DNA of 64,000 nucleotides. Source: Paraburkholderia hospita. GTDB lineage: Bacteria > Pseudomonadota > Gammaproteobacteria > Burkholderiales > Burkholderiaceae. Below are positions 36,503 to 45,766 of this stretch, piece after piece. The position numbers were made by a program, and so were the translations under genes. Below the pieces are notes generated by a model. That model did no database searches. It was not told where the DNA came from and was given only the letters and a program-made list of their open reading frames with translations. The DNA is taken from NCBI RefSeq assembly GCF_002902965.1, contig NZ_CP026109.1, forward strand, positions 186,001-250,000, written 5' to 3'. The stretch's first letter is position 1. Each line of letters starts with the position of its first letter.

Positions 36503-39432
36503 TCAGGTTCGGTCACATTGAAATCGATTTAAGCAGGCGCCGAGTACGCAAAGGCGACGAGGTACTGCACGTCGGGTCACGCGCGTTCGAAATTCTTGCG
36601 TTGCTCGCCTCCGGCGATGGACGGCTCGTCACGAAAGACGAACTGATGAACACCGTGTGGCCGCATACGGTCGTTGAAGAGAACAATATCCAGGTACACC
36701 TTTCGGCGCTGCGCAAAGCGCTCGGTGAAGATCGCGACTGCATCGTAACTGTGCCGGGCCGTGGTTATCGACTGATGCAGCGTCGGGCCGCAGCGCTGCC
36801 GTCCAAAAGCGCTTTGCCTGGCCAAACGCTGCGCAGGCTACCGTCGTTTCCGACGGGGTTGGTTGGGCGCGATGCGGCCATCGCGCAGGTCCGCACCGCG
36901 CTCGATTCGACGCCCGTCCTGACTCTGACAGGCGCTGGGGGGATCGGAAAGACGACGCTGTCGATCGCCGTCGCGCACGAGATTGCCGAAGCGCACCCCG
37001 ACTTTGTTTGTTTCGTCGAACTGGCGGCATTGACAGACAGGCAGTCGATCCTCGCATCCATTGCGCAAAGTTGTCGCCTGTCACTCGACGGCGACTTTCC
37101 TTCCATCGAGGCGATCGCGGCGACGCTTGCGCACACTCCCCGCACGTTGTTTCTCGACAACGCGGAGCAGGCGATTGCGCACGTGGCCGAGATCGTCGAA
37201 ACGCTGACGGACGGCAATCCTGCGCTGCGTGTTCTGGTTACCAGCCGGGAACCGTTGCGTATCGCGCAGGAAAGAACGATCCGTGTCGGCCCCCTCGAGG
37301 TGCCCGCACGCGATGCCACCGAACATGAGGTTCTTGCGCAGTCGGCTGTTCACCTGTTCCTTGCGCGCATAGGGGCGCTAGGGGGAAAGACCTCTTTCGA
37401 CAGAAAGGAAACATTAACAGCGGGTGAGATATGCCGCCGACTCGACGGTATACCCCTGGCAATCGAACTGGCGGCGGCCCGCGTCTTTTCGCTCGGAATC
37501 GAAGGTGTGTATCAGCGCCTCGACGACCGGATGTCGATCCTGACGGCTGGTTATCGCACCGCGTTGCCGCGGCACCAGACACTTCGTGCAACGTTCGACT
37601 GGAGTTTCACGCTACTCGATCCAGGTGCTCAGGCTCTGTTCCGGCGACTCGCGATGTTCGGAGGCGTGTTTACGCTCGAAGCAATGTGCGCCGTCGCTTG
37701 CGGTTCAGGCTTGACTATGGGTGCCGCAATCGATGGGATCGGCGAACTCGTGGCAAAGTCGATGGTGAATGTCAGCTTTGACGGTCCCGTCGCAAAGTAC
37801 AGAATGAATGAATCTACTCGCGCGTATGCGCTCGAGCTGCTTCATGCCGAAGACGAAACACAGGAAATCGCATCGCGTATCGCGCGTTATTTCACCTCGC
37901 GTTTCGACGCGGGGGCGGGACGTACAGGTTCGGTGCAACTGGTGGAAGGCTCTTCTGACCTGCAGCAGACACTCGATGATGCGCGTGCCGCGTCCGAATG
38001 GGCGTTTTCCTCTGGTGGCGATCTACATCTCGCCGTCGAGCTGACGTCGACGTTGACGGGCGTCCTGCTGGGTAACTGCCTGATCGAGGAATGCGGAACG
38101 CGGGCAGAACGTGCGGTGTCTGCGCTGAACGAGCTGCCGCCCAGGTCGATAGATGTCGTGAGCGAGATGCGCGTTCGAGCGGCCTTGGCTGCGACGCTGC
38201 CGAATCTGTGTGGTCCGATGGGGCGTTCCTGGAAGCTCTGGAACGAAGTTCTCGATCTGGCCATCTCGTCCGGTAACGACGAATTTCAGGCTCGTGCGTA
38301 CTGGGGGCTCTGGAATGCCGCGCTATACGGAGGCAACGTGCATGACGCGATTGATCATGCGCTGAGTTTTCAGACGTTCGCGCAGGACCATGGTCATGCA
38401 TGGCAGGAGACGTTGACAAGCCTGCTTGCCGCAGTCGCGCAGCATTGCGCTGGGCAGCACGATCATGCGAAGTCTCGGATCGAGGAGGCTATGCAACATC
38501 TGGCCGTTCACCCGCACGAAGCGGAGCAGATCACGAGCTTCGCAGTCGATCCTCTCGCCATCTGTTACGGGACGCTTGCGCGCATTGTGTGGTTGCAGGG
38601 TGATGCCGAAGAGGCGTTGGCGTACGTTGACAAAGGCGTCAACCTGATCACGCCGGAGACGATGGAGCCTTGGCTCACGCATGTGCTCGGCGTGGTCGCG
38701 GTGCCGATCGCGTTGCTCTCGGGCGATTTGCGGCGCGGCCGCTGCTATCTGCAGATCATGCGCTCTCAAACGGCGCTGCACGGTTTCATGATCTGGCGTG
38801 AGTACAGCGATTGTCTCGCGGCTTATTGCGATCTTCTCGAAGGAGAGTCGGAACGTGGTTTGCCGGTGCTCGAAGCGTCGCTGGATGCGTTGATTGCACG
38901 AGGTTTCAGGCGCCTGATTACACCAATTGTCGTCGCGTGCGCGGAGGGGCTGATCGCGGTCGGCCGCTTTGCGGACGCTTCGATGCGGTTGCATGATGCA
39001 TTGAACTTCTGCAGACGACACGGCAAGCTGTTCTTTCTGCCTGAAGTATGGCGGGCGCTTGGTCTCCTTGCGCAAGCGCGAGCGAGGCTCGAGTCGCATG
39101 CAAGCGAAGCGTGGCGCGACGCGCGCAACGAGGCACGATCCTGCTTCCGGGAAGCGATCCAGTTATCGCAGCAGCAAGGCGCTCGCATGTTGGAACTGCG
39201 CGCTACGGTCGCTATGGCGCGGCAGTTGTACGAGCACGAGCAGTGGGCAGGCGCATTGGCCTTGCTGAAAAATCTCTCAGCCAGGTTCGAACGCAGCAGC
39301 AGAAGCCCTGATGTCAAGGCACTGTTTGAATTGATCGATGCCTTGCATGTTCGTCGCGCAGAGCCAGTTGAGAATGGCGCGTCTGATGTTGCACGGGATC
39401 GTCAGGCGACCGGCGTCACATCACTCGCATAG
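36499..39432 (+). CDS. Winged-helix / NB-ARC-type ATPase transcriptional regulator
   Basis: This 977-aa, three-part regulator has an OmpR/CadC-like winged helix at residues 1-95 (WPHTVVEENNIQVHLSALRK and VPGRGYRLMQ). A STAND-type ATPase follows, with Walker A GAGGIGKTT (145-153), Walker B TLFLDNAEQ, RVLVTSREPLR and IPLAIELAAARV. A long helical C-terminal half (about 450-950) resembles TPR-like sensor repeats. Such proteins are thought to bind an inducer through the C-terminal repeats and oligomerise with ATP. It faces module A from 1.5 kb upstream, and a truncated paralogue (50236-50770) stands upstream of module B, so it is a good candidate activator of these modules. Confidence 0.9.
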   Translation: MIRFGHIEIDLSRRRVRKGDEVLHVGSRAFEILALLASGDGRLVTKDELMNTVWPHTVVEENNIQVHLSALRKALGEDRDCIVTVPGRGYRLMQRRAAALPSKSALPGQTLRRLPSFPTGLVGRDAAIAQVRTALDSTPVLTLTGAGGIGKTTLSIAVAHEIAEAHPDFVCFVELAALTDRQSILASIAQSCRLSLDGDFPSIEAIAATLAHTPRTLFLDNAEQAIAHVAEIVETLTDGNPALRVLVTSREPLRIAQERTIRVGPLEVPARDATEHEVLAQSAVHLFLARIGALGGKTSFDRKETLTAGEICRRLDGIPLAIELAAARVFSLGIEGVYQRLDDRMSILTAGYRTALPRHQTLRATFDWSFTLLDPGAQALFRRLAMFGGVFTLEAMCAVACGSGLTMGAAIDGIGELVAKSMVNVSFDGPVAKYRMNESTRAYALELLHAEDETQEIASRIARYFTSRFDAGAGRTGSVQLVEGSSDLQQTLDDARAASEWAFSSGGDLHLAVELTSTLTGVLLGNCLIEECGTRAERAVSALNELPPRSIDVVSEMRVRAALAATLPNLCGPMGRSWKLWNEVLDLAISSGNDEFQARAYWGLWNAALYGGNVHDAIDHALSFQTFAQDHGHAWQETLTSLLAAVAQHCAGQHDHAKSRIEEAMQHLAVHPHEAEQITSFAVDPLAICYGTLARIVWLQGDAEEALAYVDKGVNLITPETMEPWLTHVLGVVAVPIALLSGDLRRGRCYLQIMRSQTALHGFMIWREYSDCLAAYCDLLEGESERGLPVLEASLDALIARGFRRLITPIVVACAEGLIAVGRFADASMRLHDALNFCRRHGKLFFLPEVWRALGLLAQARARLESHASEAWRDARNEARSCFREAIQLSQQQGARMLELRATVAMARQLYEHEQWAGALALLKNLSARFERSSRSPDVKALFELIDALHVRRAEPVENGASDVARDRQATGVTSLA

Positions 39433-39709
39433 GGAGGGCCTTCCGGAGTTTTAAGGGCGAGAACCGCAACGGCACGCGGGAGCGGGACGAAAGAGAGTAT
39501 TCGGCCGTCACGCACGGCAGAATTCGACGGACTCTTTCCCGCGATGCCGCGTACGGCGAATGTACATTCTGTTACGCACTGCAGTATGCGGAGGAACTTC
39601 GCGTTCGCAATTCATGATTTTTTTTCCAATAAAGTATTCTTTTGCGCCGCTTTGCTATGCTGCAATAACGTCGGACGAGATCCGCTGATGACGACACCGC
39701 AGCCAACCG

Positions 39710-40489
39710 CTAGCGAGTCGCTCCGCACAGCCAGGCGCCCGGCGACGCGCCGACCACCTTGAGAAACACGCGGCTCAAATGACTTTGATCGGCAAAGCAC
39801 AAAAAATCGCAATCTCCGAGAGCGTCATATCGGAGGCTTCGATCAGTTCTCGCGCCCGCGCCACTCGTTGTTCGAGTAGCCATTGATGGGGTGTGCGCCC
39901 CGTAGTTCTGGAGAATGCGCGGATGGAATCGCCGCGCGACAGGTTGCATTCACTTGCGACGTCCGCAATCGATGCGCGTTGCCGCGACTTTTGCATCAGT
40001 AGGTCTTTCGCTCGTGCTTCCTGGGCCTGCGAAAGCGCCCCCCGATACGATGTCCGTCGGCGCGGAGGCTACCGTATTGCTACGCGAGATGAATCCCGAT
40101 GGCGAGGCCCACCTGCTCGACGAACAATGTACCCAACGGGCCTTGCCGTTCGAGATTGCCGGCGAGCGCGTGCGCGAGAAGACCGAGCAAGGCGTCCTTC
40201 TGTTCAGTGGCGCAGGTCAGTCCGCCGATTCTCGGGCCGTCGAGTTCATCTTCAAGGCGAGTGAAGAACCGAAGTCGAAATTGCCGAATAGATCCGCGCG
40301 ATAATCCTCTGAAAAATCTCGGATATAGATCAAATCGGTTTCAAACCGTTTGCCAATGGTTCCCTTTCCGCTAAAGATATTTCTTTTGTGCCCGCCGTTC
40401 AGCGAGATGCCAACCAGAAACCCGCGATTGCAGGCGGGCGTGGCGACGTGATTGAGATGTTCGGGTCGTCGATGAATTTGCGATAGCAC
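39710..40489 (-). pseudogene. Decayed AraC-family regulator
   Basis: Pieces of one AraC gene lie in several frames on the minus strand. The N-terminal part (IYIRDFSEDYRADLFGNFDF) sits at about 40250-40320. A middle part (ALLGLLAHALAGNLERQGPL, then TLFVEQVGLAIGIHLA and an in-frame stop) sits at about 40090-40200. The HTH (RASIADVASECNLSRGDSIR, then LSEIAIF) sits at 39790-39975. After another frameshift comes FADQSHLSRVFLKVVGASPG. At least three frame breaks and one stop make it non-functional. It lies between the ATPase regulator and module A. Confidence 0.8.
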
Positions 40490-40984
40490 CTGATATCACC
40501 ACTGTCTCTTACGTTCGTTTCGGGCTGACCGTCTGGAGTGCCCGTTGCGCGTGCTATGACGCGTGCCGCGCGACGCTGGTCGAGCCAAGACCCGACGCGA
40601 CAGCGCCGCTTGCGGCATCCATCGATGCGTGCAACAGGCCTTTTTGCTCCACAATCGCTTTTCCTCTGCCAGTCGGCCAGTGCGCCGATCAACGTGCCGC
40701 GACGGGAGTGGCGCCTCCGCGGCTTCAGTCGTGCTCATTCAGTTTCACCCTTAATGAAGATTAAGGCTGTCATCAGGACTTTAAGTCCACTTCTCTCTAA
40801 TCTTCCCCCAGGTCGTAGTGCCCTTCCGGCATTGTGAAACTCGCGTCTGAACTATGCGACGTAGCCGTTCGCATCCGCATTGCCGATGCAGCGACGACTC
40901 GACTCATCCCGCCAACCGGAATCTGGTGTGGTTGCCTCGTGTAACCGTGCCGGTCCCTCGAATTTTCGCGAAATGGAGTTTTTT
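40490..40984. other. Promoter region of module A
   Basis: No gene is supported in these 495 bases. They carry the palindromes at 40750-40788 and the RBS GGAG at 40975 for the hydrolase. Confidence 0.5.
40750..40788 (+). promoter_or_regulatory. Two adjacent palindromes upstream of module A
   Basis: CTTAAT-GAAG-ATTAAG (40750-40765) and GGACT-TTA-AGTCC (40776-40788) lie about 200-235 bases upstream of the hydrolase start. They are operator candidates, possibly for the winged-helix/ATPase regulator. No matching pair was found before module B. Confidence 0.35.
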
Positions 40985-41620
40985 ATGACCTATGAACTGT
41001 TGACACCCGACACGTGCGCGCTCGCGCTTATCGACCATCAGCCGCAGATGTTCTTCGGCACGCACTCGCACGAGCGCACAACTGTCCTGCACAACGTCCA
41101 GATCCTCGCGAAGGCCGCGAAGCTCTTCAAGGTGCCGACCATCCTGACGACGATCGCCGCCGACTCGTTCAGCGGCCATCTGCTGCCCGAAGTGCAAGCA
41201 GTGTTTCCGGAGATCAAGCCGATCGACCGCACGTCGATGAACTCGTGGGAAGACAAGGGCTTCCGTGACGCCATCAAGGCAACGGGCCGCAAGAAGATCG
41301 TGATCGCGGGCCTGTGGACGGAAGTGTGCGTGACCTTCCCGACCATCCAGATGTTGAACGAAGGCTTCGAAATCTACGTGCCGACGGACGCATGCGGTGA
41401 CATCACGGAGGAAGCGCACGAGCGCGCGGTGCAACGCATCGTCCAGGCGGGCGCCGTGCCGATGAACTCGCTGCAGTTCATGTGCGAACTGCAACGCGAC
41501 TGGGCGCGCGGCGAAACGTACGAAGGCTGCATGGACATCTTCAAGGCGCACAGCGCATACGGCATCGGCGTGCGCTACGCGAAGCAGATTCTCGGCGAGC
41601 ACGCGAGCGAGGCAGGCTGA
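40985..41620 (+). CDS. YcaC-type cysteine hydrolase (isochorismatase superfamily), module A
   Basis: This 211-aa protein has the active-site Asp in LALIDHQPQMFFG and the nucleophile Cys in IAGLWTEVCVTFP. It continues with YcaC-like DACGDITEEAHERAVQRIVQ and CELQRDWARGETY. The superfamily hydrolyses amides and C-N bonds. The ATG at 40985 is preceded by GGAG at six bases; ATG 40973 overlaps that RBS and is less likely. It is first in module A, and the module B copy (53920-54606) is clearly homologous but diverged. It probably acts on a product of the downstream amidohydrolase or a related amide. Confidence 0.9.
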   Translation: MTYELLTPDTCALALIDHQPQMFFGTHSHERTTVLHNVQILAKAAKLFKVPTILTTIAADSFSGHLLPEVQAVFPEIKPIDRTSMNSWEDKGFRDAIKATGRKKIVIAGLWTEVCVTFPTIQMLNEGFEIYVPTDACGDITEEAHERAVQRIVQAGAVPMNSLQFMCELQRDWARGETYEGCMDIFKAHSAYGIGVRYAKQILGEHASEAG

Positions 41621-41731
41621 TTTGGGCTGATCGGGCCTCATTGCCCCAAGCATTTTTCTGTTTTGATTCGCGCGCGGCGTCACTGACGTCGCGCGCGAAT
41701 TGCGCCTGACCACGATTCACGGAGAGCGACG

Positions 41732-43612
41732 ATGACCGCACCCATTCAGCCCGCCCGCATTGCGGACCTGGTGATCTACAACGGCAAGATAGCGACGCAG
41801 GACGACAAGCGTTCGTTCGTGACGGCGCTCGCCGTCGCGAAAGGCGAGATCGTCGCGAGCGGTAATGATCACGACATGATGCAATGGGCGAACGATTCGA
41901 CGCGCCGCATCGACCTGAAGGGCCGCACGGTCATTCCCGGTCTCAACGATTCGCACCTTCACGTGATTCGCGGCGGCCTCAATTTCAATCTCGAGTTGCG
42001 CTGGGATGGTGTGCCGTCGCTGCGCGATGCGCTCGAGATGCTGCGCGCGCAGGTTGCGCGCACGCCGGCGCCGCAATGGGTGCGCGTGGTCGGCGGATGG
42101 AACGAATTTCAGTTTGCGGAGAAGCGCGGCCCGACGCTCGAAGAGATCAACGCGATTGCACCGGATACGCCCGTCTTCATCCTGCATCTCTACGACAGCG
42201 CGCTGCTGAACGCAGCGGCGCTGCGCGCCGTCGGCTACGACCGCGACACGCCGAATCCGCCGGGCGGCGAAATCCAGCGCGACCGGCGCGGCAATCCGAC
42301 GGGCATGCTGATCGCGCGCCCGAATGCGGGCCTGCTGTACGCGACGCTCGCGAAAGGTCCGAAGCTGCCGCTCGACGATCAGATGAACTCGTCGCGCCAG
42401 TTCATGCGCGAGCTGAACCGTCTCGGCGTGACGAGCGCGATCGATGCGGGCGGCGGCTATCAGGCGTATCCCGACGACTACGCCGTCATCATGGAACTCG
42501 CGAAGCGCAACGAGCTGACGGTGCGTATCGCGTACAACCTCTTCACGCAGAACGCGAAGAAGGAAATCGAAGACTTCGCGAAGTGGGTCAAGGTCACGAA
42601 ACCCGGCGACGGCGACGATTTCCTGAAGGTGAACGGCGCGGGCGAAATGCTGGTGTTCTCCGCCGCCGACTTCGAAGACTTCCTGGAACCGCGCCCCGAT
42701 CTGCCGGACGCGATGGAAAGCGAACTCGAAGCCGTCGTGCGCCTGCTCGTGCAGAACCGCTGGCCGTTCCGGCTGCATGCGACTTACGACGAATCGATCG
42801 AACGCTTTCTCAATGTGTTCGAACGTGTCAATCAGGACACGCCGTTCGGCGGCCTGCGCTGGTTCTTCGACCACTGCGAGACGATTTCACAGCGCAATAT
42901 CGAACGCATTGCGGCGCTTGGCGGCGGCATTGCCGTTCAGCACCGGATGGCGTATCAGGGCGAGTACTTCATTGCCCGTTATGGCGCGCAAGCCGCCGCG
43001 CGCACGCCGCCCGTGCGGCAGATGCTGGCTGCGGGGCTGCCCGTCGGCGCAGGCACGGACGCGACGCGCGTCGCGAGCTTCAATCCGTTCGTGTCGCTGT
43101 TCTGGCTGGTGTCGGGACGCACGGTGGGCGGCACGCCGATGTACGCGGCGCAAGACCGGCTCGACCGCATGGAAGCGCTGCGCCGCTATACGGTCGGCAG
43201 CGCGTGGTTCTCGAACGACGAGACGCGCAAGGGCGCACTCGTGCCGGGCCAGCTCGCGGATTTCGCAGTGCTGTCGGATGACTACTTCACCGTCGATGAA
43301 GACGCGATCAAGCATCTGACCTCGGTGCTGACGGTCGTCAACGGCCGCGTCGTCTATGCCGCCGACGAGTTCGAAACGTTTGCTCCGCCTGCGCTCCCCG
43401 TCAGCCCGACGTGGTCGCCCGTCGCGGAGTATGGCGGCTACGCGCGCTACCGTCCCGCCGCTGCGCCGCTGCAGCAATCGTGCAACGACGCGTGCGTGAA
43501 CCTGTGCGGCGTGCATCGTCACGCGCATGGATGGGCCTGGCGCAGCAACGTGCCTGCGGGCGACGCGAACTCGTTCTGGGGCGCGCTCGGTTGCAGCTGC
43601 TTTGCGTTCTGA
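41732..43612 (+). CDS. YtcJ/NfdA-type amidohydrolase with Cys/His-rich C-terminal tail, module A
   Basis: This 626-aa Amidohydro_3-type enzyme carries the HxH metal motif at H75/H77 (NDSHLHVIRGG), a later His in FRLHATYDES, another in FFDHCE, and the catalytic Asp in GAGTDATRV. NfdA in this family deformylates N-substituted formamides, so amide, formamide or imide substrates are plausible. The last 45 residues are an addition to the usual fold: a cluster of cysteines and histidines (CNDACVNLCGVHRHAH) followed by SFWGALGCSC and a terminal FAF. The tail is shared with the module B copy and could bind metal or anchor a partner. The start follows GGAG; the stop overlaps the DoxX-like start by one base. 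Confidence 0.88.
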   Translation: MTAPIQPARIADLVIYNGKIATQDDKRSFVTALAVAKGEIVASGNDHDMMQWANDSTRRIDLKGRTVIPGLNDSHLHVIRGGLNFNLELRWDGVPSLRDALEMLRAQVARTPAPQWVRVVGGWNEFQFAEKRGPTLEEINAIAPDTPVFILHLYDSALLNAAALRAVGYDRDTPNPPGGEIQRDRRGNPTGMLIARPNAGLLYATLAKGPKLPLDDQMNSSRQFMRELNRLGVTSAIDAGGGYQAYPDDYAVIMELAKRNELTVRIAYNLFTQNAKKEIEDFAKWVKVTKPGDGDDFLKVNGAGEMLVFSAADFEDFLEPRPDLPDAMESELEAVVRLLVQNRWPFRLHATYDESIERFLNVFERVNQDTPFGGLRWFFDHCETISQRNIERIAALGGGIAVQHRMAYQGEYFIARYGAQAAARTPPVRQMLAAGLPVGAGTDATRVASFNPFVSLFWLVSGRTVGGTPMYAAQDRLDRMEALRRYTVGSAWFSNDETRKGALVPGQLADFAVLSDDYFTVDEDAIKHLTSVLTVVNGRVVYAADEFETFAPPALPVSPTWSPVAEYGGYARYRPAAAPLQQSCNDACVNLCGVHRHAHGWAWRSNVPAGDANSFWGALGCSCFAF

Positions 43613-44034
43613 TGCACAAGCACGCAATGAACCGCTTTTCCGCACCCGACGCCGCGCTGCTGTTTCTGCGCGTCACCGCGAGCGTGCTCGTGCTGCTCGT
43701 GCATGGACTGCCGAAGGCACTCCACTACGCGAGCCAGCTCGACGCGATCGAAGACCCGTTGCATCTCGGCAAGACGCTGACGCTGGCCTTTGCGATTTTC
43801 GCGGAAGTCGTGTGTCCGCTGCTGATGATCGCGGGCATCGCGACGCGGCTCGCCGCGCTGCCGATCATGCTGGTCAGCGTGATTGCGCTCGGCCTCGTGC
43901 ATCGCGAATGGACGCTGGATCAGGGGCAGTTCGCGTGGATGCTGCTGATCCTGTTCGGCACCATTGCGATCGGCGGCGCGGGTCGTTACCGGCTTGCGCT
44001 GCGGCCGCATGCGTCGGGGCAACGACAGGCGTGA
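43612..44034 (+). CDS. DoxX-family membrane protein, module A
   Basis: This 140-aa inner-membrane protein has four hydrophobic helices and the DoxX pattern (LFLRVTASVLVLLVHGLPKA, then a FAIFAEVVCPLLMIAGIATR stretch). It starts ATG 43612 in TGATG, sharing a base with the amidohydrolase stop, so translation is coupled; ATG 43627 is an alternative. DoxX proteins are linked to quinone or thiol redox at the membrane, but the exact role is unknown. The module B counterpart is a distinct DoxX-like subfamily. Confidence 0.8.
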   Translation: MHKHAMNRFSAPDAALLFLRVTASVLVLLVHGLPKALHYASQLDAIEDPLHLGKTLTLAFAIFAEVVCPLLMIAGIATRLAALPIMLVSVIALGLVHREWTLDQGQFAWMLLILFGTIAIGGAGRYRLALRPHASGQRQA

Positions 44035-44043
44035 GCGCAGGCG

Positions 44044-44721
44044 ATGGAATCGATCGTGTCGAATGAACGCGCGGCGCGGCCCGTGGAAGTCGCAGGCGTG
44101 TGCATTCCGCACACGCCGCTTGCGATTGCAGCCGCCGAGGCCGCGCACGCGTCGCTGCCGGAAGTGGTGACGGCGCACGCGTCGCGGGTTTTCGTGTTCG
44201 CGTCGCTCGCGGCGCGGCGCGAAGGCTGTGCATGCGAGCCTGACACGCTGTACGTCGCGGCGATGTTCGCGAACATGGGCTTGAGTGCGGCCTACGCGCA
44301 TTCCACGCTGCGCTACGAAATAGACGGCGCACACGCGGCGCGCACGTTCCTGCAACACTACGGCGCGTCGCGAGGCGTGCTCGACGAACTGTGGTGCGCG
44401 ATTGCGCTGCACATGACGCCGGGTTTGCCCATGCATGTGTCGCCGCTCGCGCGCGTGCTGTCATCGGCGGTGCGTACGGATCTGCTCGCCGACAACCTCG
44501 GTGCGTATTCGCTGGCGGAGCGCGAGCAGATCGTGGCGGCGTATCCGCGCGGCGGGCACTTCAAGGAACGGATGATCGATGCGATCGGGCGCGGCGTCGT
44601 GCATCGTCCTCAATCGACATTCGGCACGCTGAGCGCCGATGTGCTGGAGCGCGTCGACCCGGACTTCTGCCGGACGAACTTTTGCGGGCTGATTCTCGGC
44701 TCGTCATGGAAGGACGAGTGA
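44044..44721 (+). CDS. Cyanamide-hydratase-like HD-domain protein lacking the HD dyad, module A
   Basis: This 225-aa protein follows the bacterial cyanamide-hydratase-like HD family: IPHTPLAIAAAEAAHASLPE, H45 in AHASRVFVF, YVAAMFANMGL at 71-80, IALHMTPGLP with H123, and a tail DVLERVDPDFCRTNFCG. The dyad expected as FHDLGL reads F-Ala76-Asn77 (44269-44274). The metal-binding His-Asp is therefore lost while the rest, including H45 and H123, is kept. It may be a non-catalytic scaffold or may have altered metal use. It has no counterpart in module B. Confidence 0.75.
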   Translation: MESIVSNERAARPVEVAGVCIPHTPLAIAAAEAAHASLPEVVTAHASRVFVFASLAARREGCACEPDTLYVAAMFANMGLSAAYAHSTLRYEIDGAHAARTFLQHYGASRGVLDELWCAIALHMTPGLPMHVSPLARVLSSAVRTDLLADNLGAYSLAEREQIVAAYPRGGHFKERMIDAIGRGVVHRPQSTFGTLSADVLERVDPDFCRTNFCGLILGSSWKDE

Positions 44722-44740
44722 CGCAACGAAGGAGCAAGTC

Positions 44741-44977
44741 ATGTCATACCTGATTTCTTTGGGCGCGGGCCTCGTGGTCGGCCTGCTGTATTACCTCGTG
44801 CGCGTGCAGTCGCCCGCGCCGCCGCTGATCGCGCTCGCGGGACTGCTCGGCATCGTGATCGGCGAGCATGCGATTCCGTTCGTGCAGGCGCAGATACGCA
44901 CGCCCGATGCGCAAACGCAAAGCGTGCCCACCGTCGCCAGCAACAAGCCGACTCCGTCATGCAGCAAGGACCAGTGA
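44741..44977 (+). CDS. XapX-domain membrane protein, module A
   Basis: This 78-aa small membrane protein starts behind AAGGAG. It has two hydrophobic helices: LGAGLVVGLLYYLVRVQSPA, then PPLIALAGLLGIVIGE. The SPAPP turn and IGE motif are the XapX signature. Its tail contains a Cys (PSCSKDQ). The function of XapX proteins is unknown. It overlaps the next gene by 19 bases. Confidence 0.85.
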   Translation: MSYLISLGAGLVVGLLYYLVRVQSPAPPLIALAGLLGIVIGEHAIPFVQAQIRTPDAQTQSVPTVASNKPTPSCSKDQ

Positions 44978-45708
44978 GCGCGGGCGCGGGGGCGCAACTT
45001 GCGGCGCAACTCGATCACGTGCCTGGCGAGGACACCTGGCTTGCGACCATCGCGGGCTATGTCGACACGCTCGGCTTCGTCGCGCTGTTTGGCCTTTTCA
45101 CCGCGCACGTCACGGGCAATTTCATTCTGATCGGCTCGGGCCTGGCGGGCGCGGGGACGGGTCTGCTGATCAAGTGGCTCGCGTTCCCCGCGTTCGTCGC
45201 GGGCATCGTACTCGCGCGCGTGCTCGACAACCAGTTGCTTGCGCGCGGACATGGCGTGCGCGCCTGCGCACTGTACGTGCTACAAGCGGCACTGCTGACG
45301 GGCTTCATGGCAGCGGGCGTGCTGGCCGCGCCCATCACGGATTCCGACGCGCCGCTGACGATTGCCTGCGGCCTGCTCGGCGCGGCAGCGATGGGCGTGC
45401 AGAACGCGCATGGACGCCTGACCGCACGCTCCGTCGTCGCGAACACAGTGATGACGGGCAACGTCACGCAAGCCGTGATCGACGTGTTCGATCTGCTGTT
45501 TTCACCCGCCGACGCGAAAGCGCGGCAGGCGGCGCGCAGTCGCCTGTGGCGCACGCTGCCGCCCGTCGCCGGTTTTGCGATTGGCGCGGGCGCGGGTGCG
45601 GCCGGGTATCTGCTCGCGTCGTTCTGGGCGCTGCTGTTGCCGCTCGCCGCGCTGTGCCTGCTCGCGGCGCTGTCGAGAAACACGGGCGCAGCGCCGGCGC
45701 AAACCTGA
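44959..45708 (+). CDS. DUF1275 (YoaK) membrane protein, module A
   Basis: This 249-aa protein has about six helices. The DUF1275 N-terminal motif (AGYVDTLGFVALFGLFTAHV, then TGNFILIG) and the central AAMGVQNAHGRLTARSVVAN, then TVMTGNVTQAVID, are clear. ATG 44959 overlaps the xapX end, implying coupling. The family is of unknown transport or membrane role and repeatedly co-occurs with XapX here (both modules). Confidence 0.9.
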   Translation: MQQGPVSAGAGAQLAAQLDHVPGEDTWLATIAGYVDTLGFVALFGLFTAHVTGNFILIGSGLAGAGTGLLIKWLAFPAFVAGIVLARVLDNQLLARGHGVRACALYVLQAALLTGFMAAGVLAAPITDSDAPLTIACGLLGAAAMGVQNAHGRLTARSVVANTVMTGNVTQAVIDVFDLLFSPADAKARQAARSRLWRTLPPVAGFAIGAGAGAAGYLLASFWALLLPLAALCLLAALSRNTGAAPAQT

Positions 45709-45766
45709 TCGCGCCGCGCGTCAAGACGAGACGCGGCGGCAACTATTACCAGCAAGGAGTGTTTTC

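Noticed and set aside
41717..42874. Minus-strand open frame of 385 codons
   Set aside because: It is antisense to the module A amidohydrolase, with shadow-type composition and no start signal.
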